The notes under the pieces: model-generated
Told to the model about the DNA's origin: nothing
Databases searched by the model: none
What the model saw: only the letters and a program-made list of their open reading frames with translations
Source of the DNA: Cephalotus follicularis
Taxonomy: Eukaryota; Streptophyta; Magnoliopsida; Oxalidales; Cephalotaceae
Length of the DNA stretch: 64,000 nt
Direction: 5' to 3'
NCBI GenBank assembly: GCA_001972305.1
Contig: BDDD01001002.1
Coordinates: 235,378-299,377, forward strand
Shown here: positions 24,914-34,599 of the stretch, one piece after another
How the letters are laid out: the number at the start of each line of letters is the position of its first letter
Position numbering within the stretch: position 1 is the first letter of the stretch
Program-made: the position numbers and the translations under genes

Positions 24914-26021
24914 GTACCATAGGCATGCCGTAGGCCTGGCATGGGGACATGACATTTCCGTAGCGATGTGATTAGACTACGACGTCTCGTTATGTTATGA
25001 ATAAATCCCATGAGTTGTTTTATGGATCCGTTATGTATGATAAAGTCGTATAGGTCGATCCTAGGATATGTTAAGGATTCAGATTTTGGGGATTGATTGT
25101 GTAGTGCCGTACATGTCTTTCCGTCGAAGCATGTGGGCCTTGCAAACCCCTTGCACTTATGCATATGTACTTTGGATCTCTATGATGAGATTTCTGAGTT
25201 GGATAAGTCTCTGTTATATGTTTTTGATCTCTATGATAAGATTATAGAATCGGAAGAGTTTTTGTTTTGAAATATTTAACTCAGATAATGTTAAAGAAAT
25301 TTTGAATATTGTTTCGGGTACCGTTTTGAATTTTAGATTTGGCTATGAAACTTGGATTATGATTTGAAACTTGAATTATGCTTTGGAAATCAGATTTTGT
25401 TTTCACATATCGTTTTGAAAATTTGTTTACATTTTGAAATTTGGATATTGGTTTTGAATTGATAGAGTTGTTTATGTGACTGCTTTCCTTCGTTTCCTGA
25501 AATAATGTTAAATTACTTTATGCATGAGTTACATTCCATTTAAATGTTCAGGTATTTTTTGTTCCTTAAAGTATCATTTTATGTTTTATGACTCTATATC
25601 CGTACTGAGGTTTGCTCAGCCGCGTTTTTGTTTTCCATGCGGCAGGTATTCTGGGACAGCATCCGAAAAACGTGTGATGAGTGATATCTACCATGTCTGA
25701 GGATCATCTAGGAGTGTGATATTACTAGGTTTATGTTAGGATTAGTTTATGAATTATAAGTGTTTGTTCTTTGGTTTATTATTTCAGTATTTGACTTAAG
25801 GATTATGTTTAAGAATTTGGCTTATGTTTATGTTTTTAGTTTATGAATAAAGTTTCAGACTATGTCTTATATTATAAATGTTATGTTTAGACCATCACGC
25901 ATTTGAGAAAAAAAACTAAAATTTTGATAAAAGGAACAAAATCGAGCATGGTTATAAGATATGTTATGTTTAGTTTCGGATTAGGAAATCATAACGACTA
26001 CCGCTGTTTGGAGGTGTTACA
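24914..26021 (+). repeat. 5' LTR of element 3, right part
   Basis: Continues the LTR interrupted at 14774. It begins GTACCATAGGCATG as in element 7 (54275) and ends GGTGTTACA just before a primer site. It holds a GCCGC/GCGGC hairpin at 25619-25643, also present in the LTRs of element 7. Confidence 0.88.
25619..25643 (+). other. LTR hairpin (GCCGC...GCGGC)
   Basis: 5-bp stem with a T-rich loop, about 380 bp before the end of the LTR. The same hairpin is at 54734-54757 and, with one changed stem base, at 62079-62102. It occupies roughly the place that the TTAGCC/GGCTAA stem-loop takes in the other Ty3 families. Confidence 0.65.
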
Positions 26022-26025
26022 GAAA

Positions 26026-26037
26026 TGGTATCAGAGA
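26026..26037 (+). other. Primer-binding site, element 3
   Basis: TGGTATCAGAGA, matching initiator tRNA-Met, four bases after the LTR. Confidence 0.9.
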
Positions 26038-26189
26038 ATAGGTTTTTCTTTCCTTAGAAGACCTATCTAGGTTTGATCTGTGAGATTGGGCAGACTTTGG
26101 GTTCTGATCTTTTCGTACTGGTCTTTCTAACATGTCTTTTGTTTCGAATTTGGTTTCTTTTGTTGTTGTGTTATGCTTTTGATCTATGT

Positions 26190-27292
26190 TTCGTAGATGG
26201 TACGAACAAGGAATACCCCACAAGGAAACGAACCAACTGAAACTCGTGAAGAGGTACGAAATGAGCCTACGGTTGAGGGGTTGGTGCGACAGGCAGTTTC
26301 CAAAGAAGTGGATTGACTAATTCATGCCATGCAAAATCAAGGGCAAGGACACCAAGAGCAACTGGTGGTGGAGAATGCATCGGCTGATGTTCAGACTGGT
26401 AGGGAAACTGGGGACCAGCCCGACACTCCTGTATATGCTGGCTTGAGCGGTTCCAAAAGCAGAGGCTGCAGTCTTTTAGTTCAGCCCCGACACCTGTAGA
26501 GGTTGAGCATTGGATTGTGCACATGGAGAAAATATTTAATGTGTTGGGATGTGATGATGGACAGAAGGTAAGGTTGGCAGCATATAAGTTGGAAGGAGAT
26601 GCTCAAAAGTGGTGGCAAACTTTGAGGTTGGCTAAGGGAGGAGACTACATTGATGCCTTGACTTGGTTTGAGTTCTGTGAGGTCTTCTATCAGCCGTATT
26701 TCCATACTGCTGATAAGGAGGCTTACGCAAGGGAGTTTGTTAATACTAGGCAGAAAGACGGTGAATTAGTTACTGAGTTTTTGGCTCGGTTCACTAGGTT
26801 AGCGGGTTCTGCTGGATCCACTGCGGGGTCGACATTTGACCAACCTGAGAAGTTCAAATGGAAACTACAGTACCAGCTTAGAGGGAAACTGATAAATTCC
26901 AGATTTACTGACGTGGCAAATGTAGCAAATGCTGCGAAGAATATTGAATTGGAGAGGTTGGACTTTCAGGCAGCACGGCAAGAAGGAGAAAGGAAGCGGA
27001 TAGGAGTGATTCCCAAGGGCAGGTATCTAGGCAACAAGGTGATGGTAAGCAGCATAAAAAGGATCATAATCAAAATAAGGATGGGGGTAACCCAAATGTT
27101 CAGGTTGCTTTGTGCGATACGTGTGGTAGGCGACATCCAATTGGAACATGTTACAAGGCCACTGGGGCATGTTTTGCATGTGGACAAATGGGCCATCTCT
27201 TTAAGGATTGTCCAAACCTCGTACAAGAAATAAAGGAGGAGATTGTAAAGATGCGGGACAGCGCAACGTGGGAGGTAGAGTCTTCACCTTAA
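26190..27292 (+). pseudogene. gag region, element 3
   Basis: N-terminus MVRTRNTPQ as in element 7. Capsid-like part with VRLAAYKLEGDAQKWWQTL, AREFVNTRQKDGELVTEFLA and KFKWKLQYQLRGKLINSRF, then a CCHC knuckle (CFACGQMGHLFKDCP). Only a short protease-like tail follows before the purine tract. Fossil, broken. Confidence 0.88.
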
Positions 27293-27480
27293 CGACGCAT
27301 CAGGCTGCAAACGCCCCAGGTATTGTTTTGGTTTTGTTTTTGTTTGGTAACTGTGAGGACTTTGTTTTGTTGATATGACCACTTATTCTATGGTAACTGA
27401 ATCTTTTGTTTTGCATCTTGGTGTGCCTTTTCTGTTATTTTTTTCGGGTTGACATATGCTAAGATTTCGGGACAAAATCT

Positions 27481-27497
27481 TTTTAAGGGGGGAAGGA
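27481..27497 (+). other. Polypurine tract of element 3
   Basis: TTTTAAGGGGGGAAGGA immediately before TGTAATACCCCG, the start of the 3' LTR. Confidence 0.85.
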
Positions 27498-28370
27498 TGT
27501 AATACCCCGTTTGTTCGTGTGCATATTTTGGGGTTTTATTTTTGATTTGTTATATTGGTGGTCCATTTTAAATTTTTGGGCTTTTATGTTTTGGGCTATA
27601 TAATACCAATTATGTTGCCTTTTGGATAATTGATAAAATGTAATTATAGATAAGTAATATTTGTTGTTTAGTATTTTAAATTGATTAAAATTAGTTTTAA
27701 TATTAATAAGGTAAAAAGCGTGTTATTAAGAAACAAATATTGTATTTTGGTTTAAAAACTTAAATTCCTTATTTCTTCTCTCCCTCTCCCATACGTTTCC
27801 CTCTCTCTTCTCCACAAAATCGATTCCTTTCTTTATTTCTCTCCCTCAATCCCAAAAATTTCTGCCCTCTTCCCATATCCTATTAGATTTTGGATTTTTT
27901 TTCCTTATCCAAGCCGAAATTGCCTCTCCCTGTATGTTTATGTATGCTATTTGTCCATTGTTTTTGCCACCATCATTTTCTTGCGCTTGGTAGCCGAACC
28001 TGCATAATTTGGAGCATGTTTTGTTCTTCCTTGAGTATCAATCGAGTTTATTCCTCTGCTGTTATGGTTAGCTATTGGTTTTGTTTTTAATGTTATCCAG
28101 TTGCATGCGCATATAGGCTGCTACTGTGTTTTGTTTTGATCACTGCCATGTATGTTTTGCTATTCTTTCTGAGATTGTTAGCAAGTCCTGAGTTGTCTTG
28201 TAATGATAGAAAACAGGTTTTGAATATAACAATTGGTGTGTGACAAAAATTTTGTAATGGAATTAAGTATACAATGAATTGGGAAATTGTCTCTATAAAG
28301 TATGATCACCAATTGCATGATTTTCCTATTTGTTTATGTTCATGTGCATCTCTTATGTCACATAAGCCCT
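27498..28370 (+). repeat. 3' LTR of element 3, part
   Basis: Begins TGTAATACCCCG. From about 27940 it matches 13372 onward in the 5' LTR. At 28371 it passes directly into pol sequence of another element, so only the first part of this LTR is here. Confidence 0.85.
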
Positions 28371-29864
28371 GTTACGAGATTTCGATGGCAGGTGTTGCAG
28401 TGTATGCAGATTTGATCGTATTGCCCGTACATAATTTCAATGTCATCTTGGGTATGGACTGGTTGTCAGATTATCGTGCACGCCTTGACTTTTATAGCAA
28501 GACTGTGGATCTTTGTCTACCAGATGGAACTACATCTCAGTTCAAGGGAGACAAAGGATTATCGACACCAATTATATCATTTATTCATGCATCGAGATTT
28601 CTGAAGAGGGGATGTGAAGGGTTTATGGCGCATGTGTATGACAGAAGAAAGGAGAAAGGTAAGCCTGGAGGAAGTTCCGATTGTGAATGATTTTTTGGAT
28701 GTGTTCCCTGCAGACTTGGTGTCTTTACCACCAAAGAGGACCATGGAGTTCCTGATTGACCTAGTACTAGGTACGACTCCTATCTCTAAGGCGCCCTACC
28801 GAATGGCTCCTGCGGAGTTGTGAGAACTGAAGTTACAGTTGCAAGACCTAATTGATAAGGGTTTTAAGCAACCCAATGTTTCTCCATGGGGCGCGCCTGT
28901 GTTATTTGTGAAAAACAAGGATGGGTCGATGAGGCTTTGCATCAACTACAGGATGTTGAATAAGGACACCATCAAAAACCAGTATCCTCTTCCACACATT
29001 GAGGATTTGTTTGACCAGCCACAGCGGTCAAGGGTGTTTTCCAAACTGGATATGAGGTCGGGTTATCACCAGCTTAGGGTGAAGGAAGGAGATGTGGAGA
29101 AGACTTCCTTCCGGACAAGGTATGGTCCCTATGAGTTCTTGGTAATGTCGTTTGGTGTCACCAACACACCAGCAGCATTCATGTCGCTGATGAATGATGT
29201 GTCCAGCCTTACCTGGATCAGTTTACTTGGATCAGTTTGTGGTAGTGTTTATCGATGACATATTGGTGTAGTCAGGGAGTGAGGAGGAACACGCCTATCA
29301 TCTGAGATTAGTTTTGCAGATTCTCAGAGAGCATCAATTGTATGCCAAGTTTGGCAAGTGTGAGTTCTGGCCTGATCATGTGATCTTTCTTGGTCACATT
29401 GTATCTGGAGAGGGTTTGGTGGTGGACCCGTCGAAGACTGATTTGGTGCGAGATTGGCCGCAACCAAGAAATATGACGGAGGTGCACAGCTTTCTTGGCT
29501 TTGCGCGATATTATCAGATATTCATTTAGAACTTCACGAGGATAGTCGCACCATTGACGAAGCTAACTCAGAAGAAGACTTTGTTCGTATGGAATGAGGA
29601 TTGTGAGGTCAGCTTTCGAGATCCGAATGATCGGTTGGTTTCCGCTCCTATTTTGTTGTTACCTGAGGGTAATGAGGGCTTTCAGTTTATAGTGATGCTT
29701 CGGGTAAGGGATTGGGTTACGTGCTGATGCAACGAGGCAGAGTGATTGCTTATGCTTCGCGGAAGCTAAAGCCGTATGAGGAGAACTACCCAACGCATGA
29801 TCTTGAATTGGTCGCGATTATTTTTGCTCTTCAGAAATGGAGACATTATTTATATGGGGCACAG
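28371..29864 (+). mobile_element. Ty3 pol of element 6, piece 1 (PR-RT-RNase H)
   Basis: Plus-strand Tekay-like pol: end of protease (MAGVAVYADLIVLPVHNFNV), RT ([40 protein letters not shown]) and RNase H ([20 protein letters not shown]). It stops at CACAG, the target site of element 4, and continues at 47569. Broken fossil, several interruptions. Confidence 0.9.
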
Positions 29865-29910
29865 TGTAACGCCCGGTATTTTCCGGAATGTAATATTTCG
29901 ATTTATGATG

Positions 29911-31177
29911 TGTTGGAAGTCTAGAGGGGGGGTGAATAGACTAATAAAAATTTATGTAGCAAATATACCACCAATAAAATCAATTAACACAAACACACAA
30001 AGCGGAAAGTAAAGAGTTTAGGGTTTAGAGATTGCAAACGGATATATAGTGGTTCGGCAAACCGCCTACGTCCACTCCCCAAGGCCTCCCCTTGAGTATT
30101 TCACTAGTATGCCCCAATCCGGGCTTGAAACTCCCACCGAGCTCCAACAACTTTCGCTCCAACCAAGCGAATTACAAATGAGCTCCAACCGAGCAATACA
30201 AGAGACAACCTCTCTTGTATGAGTGAAGTAAATGTTTAAAGGTTTACAAATTCGTAGTGAATTTGTTTACAATGAAGCTCACTATGAACAAAGCTTAGAA
30301 ATGTGTATGTAATATAAAAGTAAAGCTTTGAAATGTGTAGGAATGCTTGAATTTGATCTCTTTTGATTGTATGAATGCTTTGTATTGATCTTGAGATAGC
30401 TTGAGAGAATGTGTAACTTGAAAGCTTGATCACTTGTGCAAGAAGTCCAATTTTCCTCTTATAGTTGAGCCTCCAACGGATCTATTTTTAACTGTCTGAT
30501 ACAAATCCAGTCGGCTGGATTTGGACGGCAGCTGGCTGGATTGATGGCGCGTTTATTTGAATATAGCCGTTGGGAGTGGGTAGTCGACTGGATTCTGTAG
30601 GCAGTCGGCTGGATGTCTGGGCAGTCGACTGATGCCCTGCTTCAGTCGGCTGTTGAGGCTAATTTAGAAGTTACAAAACCTACTGCCAGATTTTGCACAA
30701 TTGAAGGCAGTCGGCTGGAACCCTGTGGCAGTCGACTGGACCCACTGGCAGTCGACTGGTACCCTGCTTCAGTCGGCTGGATTGGGTGTAAAATGATACA
30801 GAAGCTTCTGCCTGTAATTGTACCCATGGCAGTCGACTGATGCCCTGTGACAGTCGACTGGAATTGCCTGGCAGTTGACTGGAACCCTGTGTCAGTCGAT
30901 TGGTGTGCTGTTTCTGCAGATTCTTGGTTTAGGTTAAAGATGCAGTCGACTACATGATTTTGGGAGTCGACTCCTAGCCTTGGCAGTCGACTGGATTTCT
31001 CTCCAGTCGGTTGGAATTGCCTGTACCTGCATAAACATCCTTGGCACAACTTTGGACACAAGATCAAGTGAGTATATGCATTTATAACTTAGAGAATTAT
31101 GCAAACAAGTAATCTTCGTTTGTTAATCATCAAAATAACTCATGGTAAACATTTAATCGGGGTGGCAAAGGCCAACA
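29911..31177 (-). repeat. 3' LTR of copia element 5
   Basis: 1267 bp, about 90 bp longer than its partner. The length difference falls in the motif array. The array (30508-31013) takes up some 40% of the LTR. Confidence 0.95.
30508..31013. repeat. GTCGAC-core motif array (alpha type), largest
   Basis: Eighteen motifs start at 30508, 30529, 30581, 30602, 30622, 30643, 30708, 30729, 30749, 30770, 30830, 30851, 30872, 30893, 30943, 30964, 30984 and 31004. Runs of two to four copies are spaced 20-21 bp, and gaps between runs are 50-65 bp. CAGTCGACTG and CAGTCGGCTG alternate irregularly. Confidence 0.95.
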
Positions 31178-31191
31178 ATCTCCCCCTTTTT
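31178..31191 (-). other. Polypurine tract of copia element 5
   Basis: The minus strand reads AAAAGGGGGAGAT beside the 3' LTR. Confidence 0.85.
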
Positions 31192-31905
31192 GATGATTGA
31201 CAAAACATGCATATTTTGCATAAATCTTGACAAATTATACTCAATTTAGTTCAAAGTCCAAATTTTTTTTTTATCAATTAGGCATATCCAAGACACATGT
31301 CATATCAAAGTACACTTGCTCTTGCTCAATGCAAGAGTACAACCTTTTCCATCTCAAAATGCAATATATTACCAAATATCATTTCAATATGCAACTTCAA
31401 TGTAATGTGCAGAAATATAAATCTTCTCTCCCCCTTTTTGTCAAACAACAAAAAGAGAAGTGGAAGCTCCCCCTTAATCATAGCACGGATTGAAGAGCTC
31501 CCCCTCAACTTATGCATTCCTATAAAATTTAATCAATAAAAACAATGCAATAGGAGAGATCCAATAAGATCGAAGCACAATTCTATTAAACACTTGAAGT
31601 AAACACATCAAAGCAATAATATGAAGTACTTTTGCATTCAACACATAATCAAAATACATAATGTCATTAAAAGCTTAAAAACATTAGTAACATAAACACA
31701 TTGTCTTTCATATTCTTAAAACAACTAAAGACATTACAAGTGCAAAGTTCGAAAATACAAGTAGAAAAAGCATGATGATGCAAATATAAGCTCAAGATGG
31801 AGGAGGGTGCTGTGGGAAAGCGTTATGAAGCCACTGGAGGATGTCAGCTTGTCCCTGTCGAATGTCGGCCTGTCCTTGAAGAATGTTTGCTTGCCCCTCA
31901 CGAAA

Positions 31906-32946
31906 TTAATGCATTTCACCTTTGATAAACTCCATATCAGCTTGGGAAATATCCATTCTGGCCATAAGTGAATCAAGAGTAGGCCTGCTGCTACTACTCC
32001 CCGCTCCAGCACTCGGACGCATCTCATACTGCTGTGGATCGTCCTCCTCCTCCTCCTCATCATCCCCAGCCCTAACCGGCTCTGGCTCTCTTGCTTGCTC
32101 TCTACCTCTCCCTCTCACCTTGACCCACTCTCCTTCCTCAAATTCAAGGTTTAATTGTCTAAGTCCCGCCTTATTCACCAAATGCTTATGGGAAGGCTTA
32201 ACACTTTGCTCATCATCAGGGATATCTATGTTAAAAGAAGCTAGGACAGTCGAAATAATCCTACTAAGAAGCATAGGATAAGGAGTGTGATTTGGCCTAG
32301 ACAATAAGTGGTTTACAATAAGATATGGAAGGTTAATTTGGGTTCCATTCTTGACACAAGCGACGAATTTAAGGTCACGCTCGGAGGGGAGGGTGTGTGA
32401 TCCTTGTTTTGGAAGAAAAGTGTTGGTAACAAGGAGTAGAATAATCCTAGAGGCAATAGGTAAGTGACTACTAGTCACATTCATGATTGGATTGACATTT
32501 GGTTGCTTTAAACAAATCCCTAGTGCCTCGATTTTTCCTATGTCATGAAAATTAGTAATTCCCTCATTGAGAATTCCTAATGTTTCGGCAACAAGATCGG
32601 GAGTAATACAAATTGGAGTGCCTAGAACAAACGAATTGGCAATGCAAGTGGTGGAGGTTGCTAAATTGGCATAAAACATTTTGACCAACCTAGGGTATAT
32701 GGTATGTGATGAGCAAATATAGTCTAGCCAACCCATAGCATCAAACCAAGTAATTACCACAGCAAGATTACTAACCAAAACATCCTTACACAGCCATTTC
32801 TCACAATGTAGCTTAACTGAGCTAAAATAGGAATTATACCTCATCTCTTTCTCCTTTGAGAGAAAGAGGTTGTTGTCATAATCTAACTCCTCTTGAGATC
32901 CTCTTGCAAGCCTTGAAGAACTTCCTCTTTGTCTTTTAGGACCCAT
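31906..32946 (-). CDS. Extra ORF downstream of copia pol, 346 aa
   Basis: A long uninterrupted frame lies between RNase H and the 3' LTR, on the element's coding strand. It starts MGPKRQRGSSSRLARGS, has a mixed alpha-helical middle (SRIILLLVTNTFLPKQGSHT, LPYLIVNHLLSR) and an acidic Glu/Asp run followed by a Ser-rich stretch near the C-terminus. It resembles proteins catalogued as a putative plant transposon protein domain in plant retroelements. SIRE-lineage elements often carry an additional frame here, but I see no signal peptide, clear membrane segment or envelope motif. An alpha motif array lies 116-187 bp upstream of its start codon (33062-33133). Function unknown. Confidence 0.7.
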   Translation of the reverse strand: MGPKRQRGSSSRLARGSQEELDYDNNLFLSKEKEMRYNSYFSSVKLHCEKWLCKDVLVSNLAVVITWFDAMGWLDYICSSHTIYPRLVKMFYANLATSTTCIANSFVLGTPICITPDLVAETLGILNEGITNFHDIGKIEALGICLKQPNVNPIMNVTSSHLPIASRIILLLVTNTFLPKQGSHTLPSERDLKFVACVKNGTQINLPYLIVNHLLSRPNHTPYPMLLSRIISTVLASFNIDIPDDEQSVKPSHKHLVNKAGLRQLNLEFEEGEWVKVRGRGREQAREPEPVRAGDDEEEEEDDPQQYEMRPSAGAGSSSSRPTLDSLMARMDISQADMEFIKGEMH

Positions 32947-33061
32947 TGTTGATTGCAGGTTCGAAAAATGAGAGAGAAATGTGTTTTTGGCGATTTAAGG
33001 TTTGAGAGAAGTGAAGAGGGCAGGTGACAAATTGGGTTTAAAACCCTGTCTGTCAAAATTC

Positions 33062-33133
33062 CAGTCGACTGGCCACTAATGGCAGTCGACTGGATTAGCA
33101 CGCAGTCGACTGGACTAGTTGTCCAGTCGGCTG
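33062..33133. repeat. Internal alpha motif array, upstream of the extra ORF
   Basis: Four motifs start at 33062, 33083, 33103 and 33124 (CAGTCGACTG three times, then CAGTCGGCTG), spaced 21, 20 and 21 bp. This is the only such array found outside an LTR or LTR-like block, and it lies just 5' of the extra frame. Confidence 0.92.
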
Positions 33134-33350
33134 TTTTCTGTAGAAAAGGAAATGCAAAAAATTTGCCAATCCAATAGAGTTGCAACCCTTTGGTATACTA
33201 TTATAGACTAATAGCAACCAAGGTAAGTGAGCTAAATATATGTTATTGAGTTTGAAACCTCAATGTTTAAATGCAAGATGACTTTTGAAAACATTTTTCA
33301 CTCAAATCAATCAAAAATCAATTAAGCATCACAAATACACATAAAATGAG

Positions 33351-34560
33351 TTAGGAAGGATTTTGCATACCTAGCTCTCTCCGTAAAGTGCAGAAACGTT
33401 CGTTGTCCAGCTGCTTGGTGAAAATATCTGCAACTTGGTTGAACGTGTCAATATATTCAAGAAATATATCACCCTTTTCAACATGATCTCTAAGAAAATG
33501 GTGTCTAATTTCAATGTGCTTAGACTTAGAGTGTTGAACGGGGTTTCTACTTAAATTAATGGCACTAGTATTATCACATTTAATACATACATTGCTAATG
33601 CTAATTCCGAAATCGCAAAGTTGTTGCTTAAGCCACAAGACTTGAGCACAACAACTCCCCGCCGCAACATATTCGGCTTCGGTGGTGGATAGAGCTACAC
33701 TATTTTGTTTCTTGGAAAACCAAGACACCAAAGAGTTACCTAGAAATTGGCAAGTGCCACTAGTACTCTTTCTATCCAATTTGCAACCACCATAGTCGGC
33801 GTCGGAATAAGCATGCAAGTTAAACAATGAATCATGCGAATAAAACAATCCTAATAGTGGTGTATATGCGAGATATCTAAAAATTCGCTTAACCGTGGTT
33901 AAGTGAGATTCTATAGGTGATGATTGATATCTAGCACATAGACAAACACTAAACATTATATCTGGTCTACTTGCGGTTAAGTAAAGAAGTGATCCTATCA
34001 TGCTTCTATATAGTTTTTGATCTACCTCTTTACCATCCTCATCCTTGTCAAGTTTTGTTGCAATGCTCATAGGTGTCTTGCAAGGTTTTGAGTGCTCCAT
34101 TCCAAATCGTTTGAGAAGATCCTTGGTGTATTTGGATTGGTTGATGAAAGTCCCCTCATTTCCTTGTTGGATTTGAAATCCAAGGAAATACTTGAGTTCC
34201 CCCATCATGCTCATTTCGAATTCACCTTGCATAGTGTTAGCAAACTCAACGGAAAGAGAATCGTTAGTAGAACCAAATATAATATCATCTACATAAATTT
34301 GAACAATAAGAATGTCATTAAATTTGGTTTTAACAAAAAGAGTTTTATCCACTAAACCTCTTCTAGAATCATTTTCCAAGAGAAATTTAGAAAGCCTTTC
34401 ATACCAAGCTCTTGGTGCTTGCTTCAAACCATAAAGTGCTTTAGAAAGCTTAAAAACATGATCGGGAAAATGAACGTTTCGCAAGCATTGTTCCACCTAC
34501 AAAAGTATTGAAAGAATTTGATCTTGGTACCCATTGTTTATTGGGTCCTTTAATGTTACT
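33351..34560 (-). pseudogene. RT-RNase H region, copia element 5
   Basis: Ty1-type RT (FKLSKALYGLKQAPRAWYE, YVDDIIFGSTN, FLGFQIQQ) followed by RNase H (YSDADYGGCKLDRKSTSG, ALSTTEAEYVAAGSCCAQ, KHIEIRHHFLRDHVEKG). The FGSTN and SCCAQ words are typical of the SIRE lineage. Fossil. Confidence 0.93.
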
Positions 34561-34599
34561 TTTAGTACTAATAGTTCCCTTGGGAACCCACACTTGTCT

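Larger units (their letters stand above)
13325..28370 (+). mobile_element. Ty3/gypsy element 3 (Tekay-like, gag-only), host of element 2
   Basis: Older plus-strand element of the same family as element 7. Its 5' LTR is visible at 13325-14774 and 24914-26021, split by element 2, and may begin left of element 1. A primer site, a gag region and a purine tract follow, and a 3' LTR begins at 27498. The internal region is only about 1.5 kb and carries gag alone, like elements described as TR-GAG. The LTR parts I aligned (from 13372 and from 27940) differ at about 11 of 125 positions, near 9%, so it predates its guests. Broken fossil. Confidence 0.82.

Noticed and set aside
30613-30840. Open frames with Ser-Arg-Leu or Gln-Ser-Thr repeats across the motif arrays
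   Set aside because: A 21-bp period equals seven codons and keeps several frames open on both strands by chance. There is no domain, and the same holds for frames at 16029-16334, 23462-23767 and 63211-63525.
30708-30903. 21-nt phased small-RNA locus
   Set aside because: The spacing wanders between 20 and 22 and is reset by 50-65 bp gaps. Nothing in sequence alone shows phasing; small-RNA reads would be needed.
30508-31013. CRISPR-like pattern: regular short repeat with unique spacers
   Set aside because: Repeats are only 10 bp and spacers about 11 bp, there are no cas genes, and the arrays lie inside plant retrotransposon LTRs.
31734-32281. Second frame overlapping the extra copia ORF, rich in Ser and Asp/Glu codons
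   Set aside because: It is the antisense or shifted reading of the acidic and Ser-rich end of the 346-residue frame.
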